Position numbers and translations under genes: made by a program
The notes under the pieces: generated by a model
What the model saw: the letters and a program-made list of their open reading frames with translations, nothing else
The model's database searches: none
Told to the model about the DNA's origin: nothing
Assembly: GCA_043727675.1 (NCBI GenBank)
Contig: JAYSYJ010000281.1
Location: forward strand, 1-64,000
Source: JALHQU01 sp043727675
GTDB taxonomy: Bacteria; Planctomycetota; Planctomycetia; Gemmatales; Gemmataceae
Direction: 5' to 3'
Length of the DNA stretch: 64,000 bases
Shown here: positions 10,718-19,753 of the stretch, piece after piece
Layout of the letters: each line of letters opens with the position of its first letter
How positions within the stretch are numbered: the first letter of the stretch is position 1

Positions 10718-11437
10718 TCAAGTTCCCAAGATTCGCTTCAGAAATTCCAAATCGCTCGCGGCGTCGGCGGAGGATTTCGGGTTCTTCAACAGATACGCCG
10801 GGTGGAAGGTGCAGATCACGGGAATGCCCGTATGGTCGAAGGTTTTGCCCCGCAACGTGGCAATCGATTCGGTGGTTTGCAGCAGCGTTTGCGCCGTCAA
10901 AGTCCCCAAGCAGCAGATCACTTTGGGTCGGGCGAGTTCGAGTTCGTGCACCAGATAGTCGCGGCAGTTCGCGCATTCTTTCGCCGTCGGGAATCGTTTC
11001 CCCGGCGCCCGGCAACGGGTTGCGTTGAGCAGATAGACCTGCTCCCGTTCTAAGCCCAACGCAATTAGGGCCGATGTCAACCAAGTTCCGGCATCGCCGC
11101 GGAAGGGTTGGCCGGCAAGGTCGTCGACGGAATCGGGGCCATCACCCAGAAAAGCAACCTCGGCCGAAATTGGGCCGACGCCGGAAATCGTCTGGGTTCG
11201 CGTCGAAAATAGTTCCAAACAGCGGGCGCAATTCTGGATTCCATCGGCCAGCAATTTCAAATTCGTCCGTCGTTCGGCAAGCGGATCGACGGCAGGGATT
11301 ACCGCAGAAGCCACAACGATCGGCGCCGATTTTCGAGACGGTGCTGGCCCCGCTTTGGCGACGTATTCGACCCCGGCGGCGCGCAAGGCGTCGAGGTATT
11401 GCTTCAACTGCTGCGGCAAGGTCGGCGCATCGGCCAC
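10718..11437 (-). CDS. Family-4-like iron-sulfur uracil-DNA glycosylase
   Basis: A 239-residue protein. After about 65 poorly conserved residues comes CARC (CxxC), then GDGPDSVDDLAGQPFRGDAG in the position of the family motif GEAPGxxED...G.PF.G. TRCRAPGKRFPTAKECANC supplies a Cx15C pair, and HPAYLL is the third motif. Four cysteines in this spacing ligate the 4Fe-4S cluster of family-4 glycosylases, which excise uracil from DNA. The first active-site motif is substituted (Asp for Glu, Asp for Gly), so activity is less certain than fold. The N-terminal extension is typical of large-genome homologues. Confidence 0.78.
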   Translation of the reverse strand: MADAPTLPQQLKQYLDALRAAGVEYVAKAGPAPSRKSAPIVVASAVIPAVDPLAERRTNLKLLADGIQNCARCLELFSTRTQTISGVGPISAEVAFLGDGPDSVDDLAGQPFRGDAGTWLTSALIALGLEREQVYLLNATRCRAPGKRFPTAKECANCRDYLVHELELARPKVICCLGTLTAQTLLQTTESIATLRGKTFDHTGIPVICTFHPAYLLKNPKSSADAASDLEFLKRILGT

Positions 11438-11522
11438 GCTGGTACTCCGGAACTGTTCGGACAGTTTAGGCCGTCGCTCTGTAAACTGAAGGGGTTAAAC
11501 CGCACTCGATGGATTCACGCCC

Positions 11523-12308
11523 ATGACCGACGCCGTGACCTGCCCGAATTGTCGAGATGTGCTCGATGTGCCGACCGAGTTCCGCGGGCGTTCGGTGAAG
11601 TGCGGCACCTGCCAAACGGTCTTCCCCGTGCCAGAACCGATGGCGTCGATCTCCAAACTGCCGACGGCCCGACGGGATCGGCCGCCGGTTTTGAACGAAC
11701 CCCGATTTCGAAAACAGTCCAACCGGGTCGTCTGGTTCCTGCTACTCGCCACGGCCTTGTTGCTCGGCGGTCTCTGTGTGGCCTGCGGCGGATTTATCGT
11801 CTGGATGAACAACCCGACGATGACGGTTCACAAGTCGGAAGAGGGAAAATTCCAAGTGGAATTTCCCAGTGAGCCGCAACCCTTCGCGCAAGCGGGGGAA
11901 CAAGGTGCGGTCGTCAAAGGGCTGGAAGCGAAGCGGAAATTGGCGGACGGACGCTACTTCGTGAAGTACTACGATCTCACCAAGAATCAATTGGCCGGAG
12001 ATCCGGAGGCAATTCTCACCGACGCACTGAGAGTCGAGATCGCCGGCCTTGCTGCCGGCAATGAAGTTCAACGGCAGACCACCACGCACGCCGGTTTCCC
12101 GGCCATTGATGTGGAGCTGCACCAGGGCAGCCAACTCATGCAACGCATCACCGTGCTACGGATTATCTTAGCGGGATCACGCGTCTACATTCTCGGAACC
12201 CAAGGGCAGAATCAACTGCCGCAATTCGCCTATGTGCAGCAGTTTTTCATCTCGTTCCGCACAAGCTTGAAATTCGTTCCGGCACCGAAGCCAGCACCGG
12301 ACGAGTGA
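11523..12308 (+). CDS. Zinc-ribbon (MJ0042-type) membrane protein, function unknown
   Basis: A 261-residue protein. The N-terminus has CPNC...CGTC (CxxC x~19 CxxC, about residues 7-34), an MJ0042/FYDLN-type zinc finger. A single membrane segment follows at about residues 66-93 (VVWFLLLATALLLGGLCVAC), then a roughly 165-residue domain with no recognised motif. This architecture of small zinc ribbon, TM and extracytoplasmic domain recurs in planctomycetes. It is convergent with the next gene, separated by 4 nt. Confidence 0.6.
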   Translation: MTDAVTCPNCRDVLDVPTEFRGRSVKCGTCQTVFPVPEPMASISKLPTARRDRPPVLNEPRFRKQSNRVVWFLLLATALLLGGLCVACGGFIVWMNNPTMTVHKSEEGKFQVEFPSEPQPFAQAGEQGAVVKGLEAKRKLADGRYFVKYYDLTKNQLAGDPEAILTDALRVEIAGLAAGNEVQRQTTTHAGFPAIDVELHQGSQLMQRITVLRIILAGSRVYILGTQGQNQLPQFAYVQQFFISFRTSLKFVPAPKPAPDE

Positions 12309-12312
12309 CGCC

Positions 12313-13200
12313 TTACTTCTTGGTGGCGCGCTTCTGATCCACACCCTTGGATTCTCCGTCGATGGTGATGGAACCACCGTTGGGTAGCTCGGCCGTCATG
12401 GCGATGGTCACGACTTTCTTAGCCTCTTCTTGGTTGACCGTGCCGTCAATGCATGTGTCGATCATCCCCGTGATGACGATCTTGGAACCGGCTTTGGTCG
12501 GGGCGAATTGACCGCCCAAATCGATCTCCAAAATCAAGACGCTGATGGTGAGTTCGAGGACGCCGAATTGGGCACCGTCTTTCTTGTACACCTTCAAAAG
12601 CTTCCCTTCGATCGACGATTTCTTCACGTCGATTTTCATTTCATCTTTGCCGAGAGTTTTGAACATCTTCTCGGATTTCTCGTTGGGCACTTTCCAAGTT
12701 CCGCCGACTTTCACGGCTTCCGTGGGCAGCATGTCCTGGTCGGTCGGTTCGTCGTCCGATTTGTTGAACTTTTTGAATAGGTCGGGGGCTTCGTCTTTCG
12801 TGAGCATTTTGCCATCGATGCTGAACTCGAACTCTTTACCCTTCTTTTCGATCAGAACCGTTTCGCCGGAGTAGATGGCTTTGACGGTTTTGCCTTTTTC
12901 GGTCTTCTCGGCAATCGTGTATTTCCGAGTCAGTTTCGTCGCGCGCTTATCGCCTTCCTTCTTCTCCAGAATTTCCTCGGTGTAGATCTCTTTATCCCCG
13001 GTCAGCGCTTCTTGGTTGTTGTTGGTACCGTTGACATTGACGATGATCTTGTTGGTGCCTTTGTCGTTCTTTTCCACGTCGAACTTGTCGCCCTTTTTCT
13101 CTTGGTACACCTTGAGCATGTACGTGTCCTCTGCGGCGAACACGGAGCCGCCGGCCAGCAGGCCGATGGCGAACAACGATACCAATAACGCACGGAACAT
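12313..13200 (-). CDS. Exported protein of unknown function
   Basis: A 295-residue, very Lys/Asp/Glu-rich protein. I place the start at the ATG at 13200, which begins a clean signal peptide (FRALLVSLFAIGLLAGGSVFAAED). The longer in-frame extension upstream is not signal-like. No catalytic or binding motif was recognised. The mature part looks beta-rich with repeated charged turns. It lies alone between two convergent or divergent neighbours and is probably monocistronic. Confidence 0.6.
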   Translation of the reverse strand: MFRALLVSLFAIGLLAGGSVFAAEDTYMLKVYQEKKGDKFDVEKNDKGTNKIIVNVNGTNNNQEALTGDKEIYTEEILEKKEGDKRATKLTRKYTIAEKTEKGKTVKAIYSGETVLIEKKGKEFEFSIDGKMLTKDEAPDLFKKFNKSDDEPTDQDMLPTEAVKVGGTWKVPNEKSEKMFKTLGKDEMKIDVKKSSIEGKLLKVYKKDGAQFGVLELTISVLILEIDLGGQFAPTKAGSKIVITGMIDTCIDGTVNQEEAKKVVTIAMTAELPNGGSITIDGESKGVDQKRATKK

Positions 13201-13344
13201 GGTGGCGATCCTACAGGGTGACTCGACGAAAAGCGGGCCTGACGCCGGCACGCACAGGGATATGATACACCGCACGGAATCGACAGTCGCCGAGACGGTT
13301 GGTTCGACGATTGTCGTCAGTCGTGGAACCCGGAGTGATCGACC

Positions 13345-14091
13345 ATGCCCGACATTCGCACGTTGCCGTTCACCAGCTCGTCGGGTGCTGGGAATATGGC
13401 CGCCGACGAGGCGATGCTGGCCAGCGCGGCCGAGTATGCCATCGCCAGTTTGCGGGTCTATTCGTGGGACACCCCGACTCTGTCATTGGGATACTTCCAA
13501 AAAGCGTCCATCCGAAAATCGGACGGACGATTGGCCCGCCTCGCTTGGGTGCGCCGCTCCACCGGCGGAGCGGCCATCGTTCACGATCCCGCCACAGAAC
13601 TGACCTATTCACTGGCGTTGCCGGCCGGCGAACTCTGGCAACCATCAGGCGAATCGTGGATTTGCCGGATGCACCATGGATTGCAAGATACTTTGCGCAG
13701 TGTCTGGGGGATCGAATCGAAGTTGGTCGTTTGCGGCGAGGAACAGAAACTCGGCCCGGTACTCTGTTTCCTCCATCAAACCGCCGGAGACTTGCTCGTG
13801 GGTGGCCACAAAGTCGCGGGGAGCGCCCAGCGGAAGCACAAGGGTGCCCTGTTGCAACACGGGAGTATCCTGCTCCGCCAATCGGAGTTGACACCTCTGT
13901 TGCCGGGCATTCGCGAGCTGACTACTCACGACATCTCATTCGACGATTTGGCCATCGCACTCACCCGTCGTCTGGCAGTGGAAACCGGCTGGCACTTCGC
14001 CCCCGGTGCTTGGACGCCCGATGAATTGGCCACCAGCCAGCGCATCGAGTCGGAGAAGTTCGGGGCCGCGGCGTGGAATGAAAAACGCTGA
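13345..14091 (+). CDS. LipM-like octanoyl-[carrier protein] transferase or lipoate ligase family protein
   Basis: A 248-residue member of the biotin/lipoate protein ligase fold (BPL_LplA_LipB). Motifs: NMAADEAM (about 17-24), RRSTGGAAIVHD (about 71-82) and GGHKVAGSAQRKHKGALLQHGSILL (about 151-175). LCF places Cys141 where the acyl-thioester cysteine of octanoyltransferase LipM sits (ACF...GRKVAGSAQ in B. subtilis). Lipoate ligases (LplA) lack this Cys. I therefore favour octanoyl transfer from ACP to lipoyl domains over ATP-dependent lipoate ligation. It stands alone, with no lipA in the window. Confidence 0.75.
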   Translation: MPDIRTLPFTSSSGAGNMAADEAMLASAAEYAIASLRVYSWDTPTLSLGYFQKASIRKSDGRLARLAWVRRSTGGAAIVHDPATELTYSLALPAGELWQPSGESWICRMHHGLQDTLRSVWGIESKLVVCGEEQKLGPVLCFLHQTAGDLLVGGHKVAGSAQRKHKGALLQHGSILLRQSELTPLLPGIRELTTHDISFDDLAIALTRRLAVETGWHFAPGAWTPDELATSQRIESEKFGAAAWNEKR

Positions 14092-14176
14092 AGTTGGAAG
14101 AAAGCTCCTTGCAGTTCGTTCCCCCTCCGCTTACCCTCAGCCCACACGCCACCACTCCATTCGTTTGGGTCGATCC

Positions 14177-16327
14177 ATGCTCACCCGCCGTCAAATGCTG
14201 CTGGCTTCCGGGGCCTCCGTCTTGCCAGTCTGCACTCGAATCTTCGCAGCAGATGAACCGAACATCACCAATTTTTTGAATACCGGCGAACTATCGAAGG
14301 ATTCTCGACTCGGCAAACCGAAAACGCTCAACGACTATTTCCCGTTCGTGGTGCCGAAGACGAAAGAGGAGTGGAGTGCACGCCGGCAAGTCGTCCGCGA
14401 GCAAGTGCTGGTCTCGCACGGGTTGTGGCCGATGCCGGAGAAGACCGAACTCGAATCGACGATCCACGGCAAGATCGAACGCGACGGTTACACCGTGGAA
14501 AAGGTCTTCTTCACCAGCACGCCGGGGCATATCGTCAGTGGCAACCTGTACCGGCCGCGTCGGAAAGAAAAGGAGTCGCAGAAGTACCCCGCCGTCCTCT
14601 GCCCGCATGGCCACTGGAATAACGGCCGGCTTTACGAGAACCCTGAAGCGGCGGCGAAGACCGAGATCAAAAGCGGTGCCGAAAAGACCCTCGAGGGAGC
14701 GATGTACCCGCTGCAAGCACGCTGTGCGATGCTCGCCCGGATGGGATTCGTCGTCTTTTTCTACGACATGATTGGCTACGCCGATAGCACCGCGATCCCG
14801 CACATTTTGAAGTCGGGCGTACCCAATCCGGACGGGTTCGCCGACGCCGAAGGGGAACTTCGACTGCAAACGCTGATGGGGTTGCAGACGTGGAACAGCA
14901 TTCGGGCGCTCGACTTCGTGACTGGCCTGCCGGACGTCGACGCGAAGCGCATTGGTATCACCGGGGCCAGCGGCGGCGGCACGCAGACGTTCGTTCTCGC
15001 CGCCATCGACGACCGCGTGCAGGCGGCCTTCCCCGCAGTCATGGTCAGTACTGCGATGCAGGGCGGTTGCATCTGCGAGAATTGCAGCTTGTTCCGCGTC
15101 GGCACCGGCAACATCGAACTCGCGGCCGTCTTCGCGCCCAAGCCGATGGCCATGAGCGGAGCCGACGACTGGACGAAAGAAATCGAAACCAAGGGCTACC
15201 CCGAACTGAAGCGACTTTGGAAGCTGCTCGGCCAGGAGGAGAACGTGCTGGCCAAGGCGTATCCGCAGTTCCCGCACAACTACAACCAAGTGGCCCGCGA
15301 GCTGATGTACGGCTGGTTCAACAAGCACCTCTTCGGCGTCGATAAACTGGTGGCGGAACTGCCGTTCAAGCCGGTGCCACCGGCGGAACTGCGCGTCTTC
15401 GACGACAAGCACCCACGACCGGCCGACGAACTGAAAGCCAAGGAATTGCGGGCAAAACTGACGGCGGCCAGCGATGGGCAAATGGCGAAGCTGCTCCCGA
15501 CGGATAAAGCCTCTGCAGAGAAATACCAAAGCGTGTTGAAGGTGGCACTGCGAGCCATGATCGCCGATGAACTGCCGAAAGAGGTCTCGGTTCGACAGAA
15601 AGCCATCGAGACGAAACACGACGGTTACTCACTGTACCGCGGCGTCATCGGCCGCTTGGGAGAAACGGACGCGCTACCGTTCGCCAGTGTGTTCGGCGAT
15701 CAACCCGACGGCCGCACCGTCATCTGGCTTCATCCGAATGGGAAAGCGTCCTTACTCGATGGCAAACAGTTGAAACCGGCGGCGAAGATGCTCGTGGATG
15801 CCGGCTGGACGGTCGTTGCGCCAGATCTGCTGGGCACCGGGGAACTGACGCCGGCCAAACCGTTCACAGTCTCCGAGATCTACGCCGGCTTCACCTATGG
15901 CTACAACCGCCCACTCTTCGCGGAACGCGTCCACGACGCGCTGACGGCCATCGGCTACGCCAAGTCGCTGGGTCGGAAGATCGTGAACCTGGTCGGCTGG
16001 GGCGAATTCGGCCCCATCGCCATTGTCGCTCGCGCCGCCGCGGGAGCGGCCGTGGACAAGCTGATTGCCGACGGCAACCATTTCCAGTTTGCCAGTTTGA
16101 AGAAGCCGAGCGATCCGATGATGATGCCGGGAGCGCTGAAATACGGTGATCTCCCGGCGTTCTTGGCCCTCGGAGCACCGGGAAAGTCGCACGTATTCCA
16201 TTTCGACTTCCCTGTGAAGAATCCGGCAACCACCACTTATGCGGCTCTTGATCAGTCCAAAGATTTGGAGCTGAAACGCGGGGTTTCGACGGCGAAGCAG
16301 ATCGCCGCATGGCTGATCGCGAAGTGA
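14177..16327 (+). CDS. Exported tandem alpha/beta-hydrolase (acetyl-xylan-esterase-like)
   Basis: A 716-residue protein. The start at 14177 gives TRRQMLLASGASVLPV, a twin-arginine-like or Sec signal. The first hydrolase domain (about 60-430) contains the nucleophile elbow GASGGGTQTF with Ser265, the strand motif YPAVLCPHGH and the aromatic FFYDMIGYADS, resembling AXE1/dienelactone-type esterases. A second, shorter alpha/beta-hydrolase-like domain (about 500-716) has VIWLHPNGK and GWGEFGPIA, where the nucleophile Ser is replaced. The second half is therefore probably non-catalytic. The next gene begins 2 nt after its stop, suggesting a shared transcript. Confidence 0.7.
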   Translation: MLTRRQMLLASGASVLPVCTRIFAADEPNITNFLNTGELSKDSRLGKPKTLNDYFPFVVPKTKEEWSARRQVVREQVLVSHGLWPMPEKTELESTIHGKIERDGYTVEKVFFTSTPGHIVSGNLYRPRRKEKESQKYPAVLCPHGHWNNGRLYENPEAAAKTEIKSGAEKTLEGAMYPLQARCAMLARMGFVVFFYDMIGYADSTAIPHILKSGVPNPDGFADAEGELRLQTLMGLQTWNSIRALDFVTGLPDVDAKRIGITGASGGGTQTFVLAAIDDRVQAAFPAVMVSTAMQGGCICENCSLFRVGTGNIELAAVFAPKPMAMSGADDWTKEIETKGYPELKRLWKLLGQEENVLAKAYPQFPHNYNQVARELMYGWFNKHLFGVDKLVAELPFKPVPPAELRVFDDKHPRPADELKAKELRAKLTAASDGQMAKLLPTDKASAEKYQSVLKVALRAMIADELPKEVSVRQKAIETKHDGYSLYRGVIGRLGETDALPFASVFGDQPDGRTVIWLHPNGKASLLDGKQLKPAAKMLVDAGWTVVAPDLLGTGELTPAKPFTVSEIYAGFTYGYNRPLFAERVHDALTAIGYAKSLGRKIVNLVGWGEFGPIAIVARAAAGAAVDKLIADGNHFQFASLKKPSDPMMMPGALKYGDLPAFLALGAPGKSHVFHFDFPVKNPATTTYAALDQSKDLELKRGVSTAKQIAAWLIAK

Positions 16328-16329
16328 CC

Positions 16330-18444
16330 ATGCCAACCACGCTCCGATCCTTGATCCGATTCCGACTGATGCGCTTCCCGCGTTGGATGCGCTGGAGCAC
16401 CGTTGTACTCTTGTTCGCAGGGCTGGCGGCGGGAAGCTATTACCAGCTAGCGTTGCAGCCACAGTCGCGAAAGTTGCAACGAATCGCCGAGTTATGGAGT
16501 GACTTCGACCGAGTTGCGAAATCTGGGAGCGATGCCGAACTGGCGACGATTTTGGATGAACTCATCGGGCTGAACCCGGACGATGCGCTGGCCGTACGAC
16601 GGCGAATCGCTCTCGACACCGGTTCGGCCGACGAATCCGATGCCATGATGCCGTTGCTGACACTCCCGAGACAATTACGCGCAGGCCGGTGGCCCGAAGC
16701 GGAACGCGAAGCCGGCAAACGGCTGGCGCACGAGCCGAACGATTGGCTGGCCCGCTGCACGATGGCCAAAGCCGCGCTGTTGCGCAGTGATCGTCCGAAG
16801 ACCCTACGAGAAGTCGAACAACTCCCCCATCCGAACAACGCCGCGAGTCGCATCACACCGGCTTCGCTCTTATTCGCCTTCGAACTCTTCCGGGAATTGG
16901 ATCGCGAACCGGTGGCCCTGCGGGAATTTGTCCGCGATGCCATCGTCGACTCGGTGCGGTCATCTGCGGCGGCATCGTTTCCCATCGCGGTCAAAGTGCA
17001 ACTGGTGGAATGCTATCTCGAAGGATTCGAGATCCAAGCTGACCGCGTGCAGCCGAACGGCCTGAACCGAGGAGTCATCGCGGTGGGAAAGCTCATCGAT
17101 TTGTCGCTCGACGATCCCACCTGCGACGTCGCTTCGATTCACAAACTGGGGCTTTGTTGCAATCGCTTGGTACCGGGATTTGCAATACTCCGGCGTGAAG
17201 GGCAGATCACCGCCGAGCAATATCCGACCATCGCCAGCGAACAGGAACGCCGAACCAAGCGAGCTTGGGAAACGCTGATCACCCGCGATCCGAAAACTGC
17301 GCCGGCGTATCACGGATTGGCCCTGGGGGCGCTGCGAACCCACGACGCATCGGCCACGTGGCAACACCTCACCCAGGGTCTGGAACGGTGCGGCGACAAT
17401 CCTCAGTTGCTGGCACTCTACTCACTGGTTCTGCGGGCCGACGATCAAGCCGCCGCCGCATTGGATCGACTCCTTCGAGCGGTCGAGAACGACCCGAAGA
17501 CGATCGCACTCTGGATGCTGATTGCCGAGACGGCCGAAGCGGCAGGCCGACGCGATGTGGCCTTGGAAGCTTGCGGAAAAGCCCGTCTCCTCGACCCGAA
17601 GAATCCGTGGATCATTCGTACCGAAGCCAAGATTCACATCGACGCCGGCGGTGGCTACACCCACACGGGAATCCAGTTGTTGAATTTGTTGGGCGATGCC
17701 TTGGTGAGCGATTCCCAAGCCGCACGGCTTTACGTCCGTGGTCTGAGCGAAGCGGGACTCGATTCGCTGATCGAGGGATTTCTGAACAGAGTGGAAACGG
17801 TCAGTCGAAAACAACACTCTCCGCATCTGATTGCTGAAGCACTCCGTGGGATGAGCGACAGCCGCTTTCAACCGACGTTGACCGATTTGGCCAGCCAGAT
17901 GGCGAAACGATTGCTCGATCAATATCCCAGCGATCTGGAACTCCAAATGGTGCGAGCACTCAGCTTGTACCGCAGTGCCGAACAAGGTGATCCACGGTGG
18001 AACGAAACCAAGACCAGCGAGGCACTCCGGGCATTTGAACAACTGCAAAGTCACGCTCCGGACAATCTGGAAATCGCGGCCACGCTGGCGTGGATGCGTC
18101 TCAAAGGCAAAAACGAACCGGGGCAGGCTCGGCGCGATGCCGCCAAACTGATCGACGCCTCCGAGCAAGACTACCCGCTGACGGCTTGGCAGTGGTACGT
18201 GCTCGGGGCCACCCATTTGGCGAACAATCAGCTCGATGCCGCCATCCGCGCTTTGGAAAAGGCTCGCCGGCACTCGGGAACGACGGCCGGTGTCGCCATC
18301 CACCTGGCACTGGCGTATCACCGCCAAGGTAAAAACGAGTTGGCCCGGACGAACCTCGAACGGGCGCAGGCACTGCCGCGCACGACCCAAGACCAAGCCG
18401 ACTACCTCGACGCTTGCGCCATCCTGCAACGGGAGAAATTGTGA
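16330..18444 (+). CDS. Membrane-anchored TPR protein
   Basis: A 704-residue protein with one N-terminal membrane helix (about residues 21-39, WSTVVLLFAGLAAGSYYQLA). The rest is alpha-helical with tetratricopeptide-like repeats (for example LIGLNPDDALAVRRRIAL, ALEACGKARLLDPKNPWIIR, AIRALEKARRHSGTTAGVAI). The predicted start is 2 nt downstream of the hydrolase stop; its own stop overlaps the next start (GTGA). It is followed by another TPR protein and an exosortase, resembling the PrsT-like TPR proteins linked to exosortase loci. A scaffold role in envelope assembly or export is inferred from that context. Confidence 0.7.
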   Translation: MPTTLRSLIRFRLMRFPRWMRWSTVVLLFAGLAAGSYYQLALQPQSRKLQRIAELWSDFDRVAKSGSDAELATILDELIGLNPDDALAVRRRIALDTGSADESDAMMPLLTLPRQLRAGRWPEAEREAGKRLAHEPNDWLARCTMAKAALLRSDRPKTLREVEQLPHPNNAASRITPASLLFAFELFRELDREPVALREFVRDAIVDSVRSSAAASFPIAVKVQLVECYLEGFEIQADRVQPNGLNRGVIAVGKLIDLSLDDPTCDVASIHKLGLCCNRLVPGFAILRREGQITAEQYPTIASEQERRTKRAWETLITRDPKTAPAYHGLALGALRTHDASATWQHLTQGLERCGDNPQLLALYSLVLRADDQAAAALDRLLRAVENDPKTIALWMLIAETAEAAGRRDVALEACGKARLLDPKNPWIIRTEAKIHIDAGGGYTHTGIQLLNLLGDALVSDSQAARLYVRGLSEAGLDSLIEGFLNRVETVSRKQHSPHLIAEALRGMSDSRFQPTLTDLASQMAKRLLDQYPSDLELQMVRALSLYRSAEQGDPRWNETKTSEALRAFEQLQSHAPDNLEIAATLAWMRLKGKNEPGQARRDAAKLIDASEQDYPLTAWQWYVLGATHLANNQLDAAIRALEKARRHSGTTAGVAIHLALAYHRQGKNELARTNLERAQALPRTTQDQADYLDACAILQREKL

Positions 18445-19751
18445 CGCGTTCGATTTTGGTTTCGCTTTGTCTTCTCGGATTCACCATCGCCGTGCAGGCC
18501 CAAGTCCCGACGAAACCGCCGCCGGTCCCGGATGTTGATCGGGCGCGCGAAACATTCAAAACCGGCAAGATCGACGAGGCCTTCGAGCACCTCAAAAAAG
18601 CCTGTGCGGCCGATTCGCAACTGCGACCGCCGCGCGTGATCTTAGCCGAATGGCTGGTCGCAGCGGAACGTGGGAAAGAGGCGCGGCTTACGCTCGAACG
18701 GTTCACCTTCGAAGAACCGAAGCACCCGGACGGATATTTACTGAATGCCAGTTTCGCGTTCGGCGAAGGGCGCTTCACCGATGCGATTCTGAATTGCCAA
18801 GCCGCGTTGCAGTTCGCCGCTGACCCACGATGGGACGCCGCCGTCCGCAAGCGATTCCTCCGCGAAGCGCGCTTGGGCATGGTGGCCTCGTTCGAGCGCC
18901 GCAGCGATTGGGCCTCGGTGAAAGAGCAGCTGGCGGGACTCCTGAACGACGACCCGAAGAACGGCCCGTTCCGTCAGCGGCTCGCCGAGGCGACCTTCCA
19001 CATGGGCCAGCCCGAAGCGGCCTTCGCCGATTTTCAAAAGGCCTTCCAAGACGACCCCGCCACCGAACCCGCCGAGTTGCGGATCGCCAAATTGTGGCTG
19101 ACCCAAGGCAACCGCGACCAGGCCGAAACCTGGTTGAAGAAAGCCGTCTCGGCACACGGGTCGAACCCCAAGACCCACCGAGCCTACACCGGCTTCCTCC
19201 TCGATGAAGGCAACCTGGACGCCGCTCCACTCTACCTCGCAGCGGCCGTCAAACTCGATGCCAAGGCCCGCGAAACGGTGACGCTGCAAGCCCTGTTGCT
19301 CCGGTACAAAAAAGAGTACCCGGCGGCGGAAGTGGCCTTCGAACAGCTCCACAAAGATACGCCCGGCGATCCCTTCGCCCTCGGCAACCTCGCGCTCGTC
19401 CTCGCGGAATCGACCGACGAGAAAAAGCGGAAACGGGCTGTCGAATTGGCGGAAACCAACGTCAAACAAAACAGCCGGTCGCCCGACGCTTACGCCGTGC
19501 TCGGCTACTGCTATTTCAAAGTGAATCGCATCGACGATGCCGATCAAGCTCTGGGAACGGCCGCCAGCGGTGGGCAGGTCGGCCTCGACACGGCCTACTT
19601 TTTAACGCTCGTGCTCAATGAGAAAAAGAAATTCGTCGAGGCCCACAAGATTCTGTTCGAGGCCGTGAACGCACGCGGGCCATTCGTCTATCGCGCCGAA
19701 GCCCGAGTGTTCCTGGCCGACATGGTGAAGCACTTGCCAGAAAAGAAGTAA
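18441..19751 (+). CDS. Exported TPR protein
   Basis: A 436-residue protein. I choose the GTG at 18441, which overlaps the previous stop (GTGA) and begins a good signal peptide (TRSILVSLCLLGFTIAVQAQ). An upstream ATG frame would hide it. The mature chain is built of TPR units (for example AFEHLKKACAADSQLRPPRV, AFADFQKAFQDDPATEPAEL, AYAVLGYCYFKVNRIDDADQAL). The next gene, the exosortase, begins 2 nt after its stop, so the two TPR genes and the exosortase form one translationally coupled group. Confidence 0.72.
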   Translation: MTRSILVSLCLLGFTIAVQAQVPTKPPPVPDVDRARETFKTGKIDEAFEHLKKACAADSQLRPPRVILAEWLVAAERGKEARLTLERFTFEEPKHPDGYLLNASFAFGEGRFTDAILNCQAALQFAADPRWDAAVRKRFLREARLGMVASFERRSDWASVKEQLAGLLNDDPKNGPFRQRLAEATFHMGQPEAAFADFQKAFQDDPATEPAELRIAKLWLTQGNRDQAETWLKKAVSAHGSNPKTHRAYTGFLLDEGNLDAAPLYLAAAVKLDAKARETVTLQALLLRYKKEYPAAEVAFEQLHKDTPGDPFALGNLALVLAESTDEKKRKRAVELAETNVKQNSRSPDAYAVLGYCYFKVNRIDDADQALGTAASGGQVGLDTAYFLTLVLNEKKKFVEAHKILFEAVNARGPFVYRAEARVFLADMVKHLPEKK

Positions 19752-19753
19752 CC

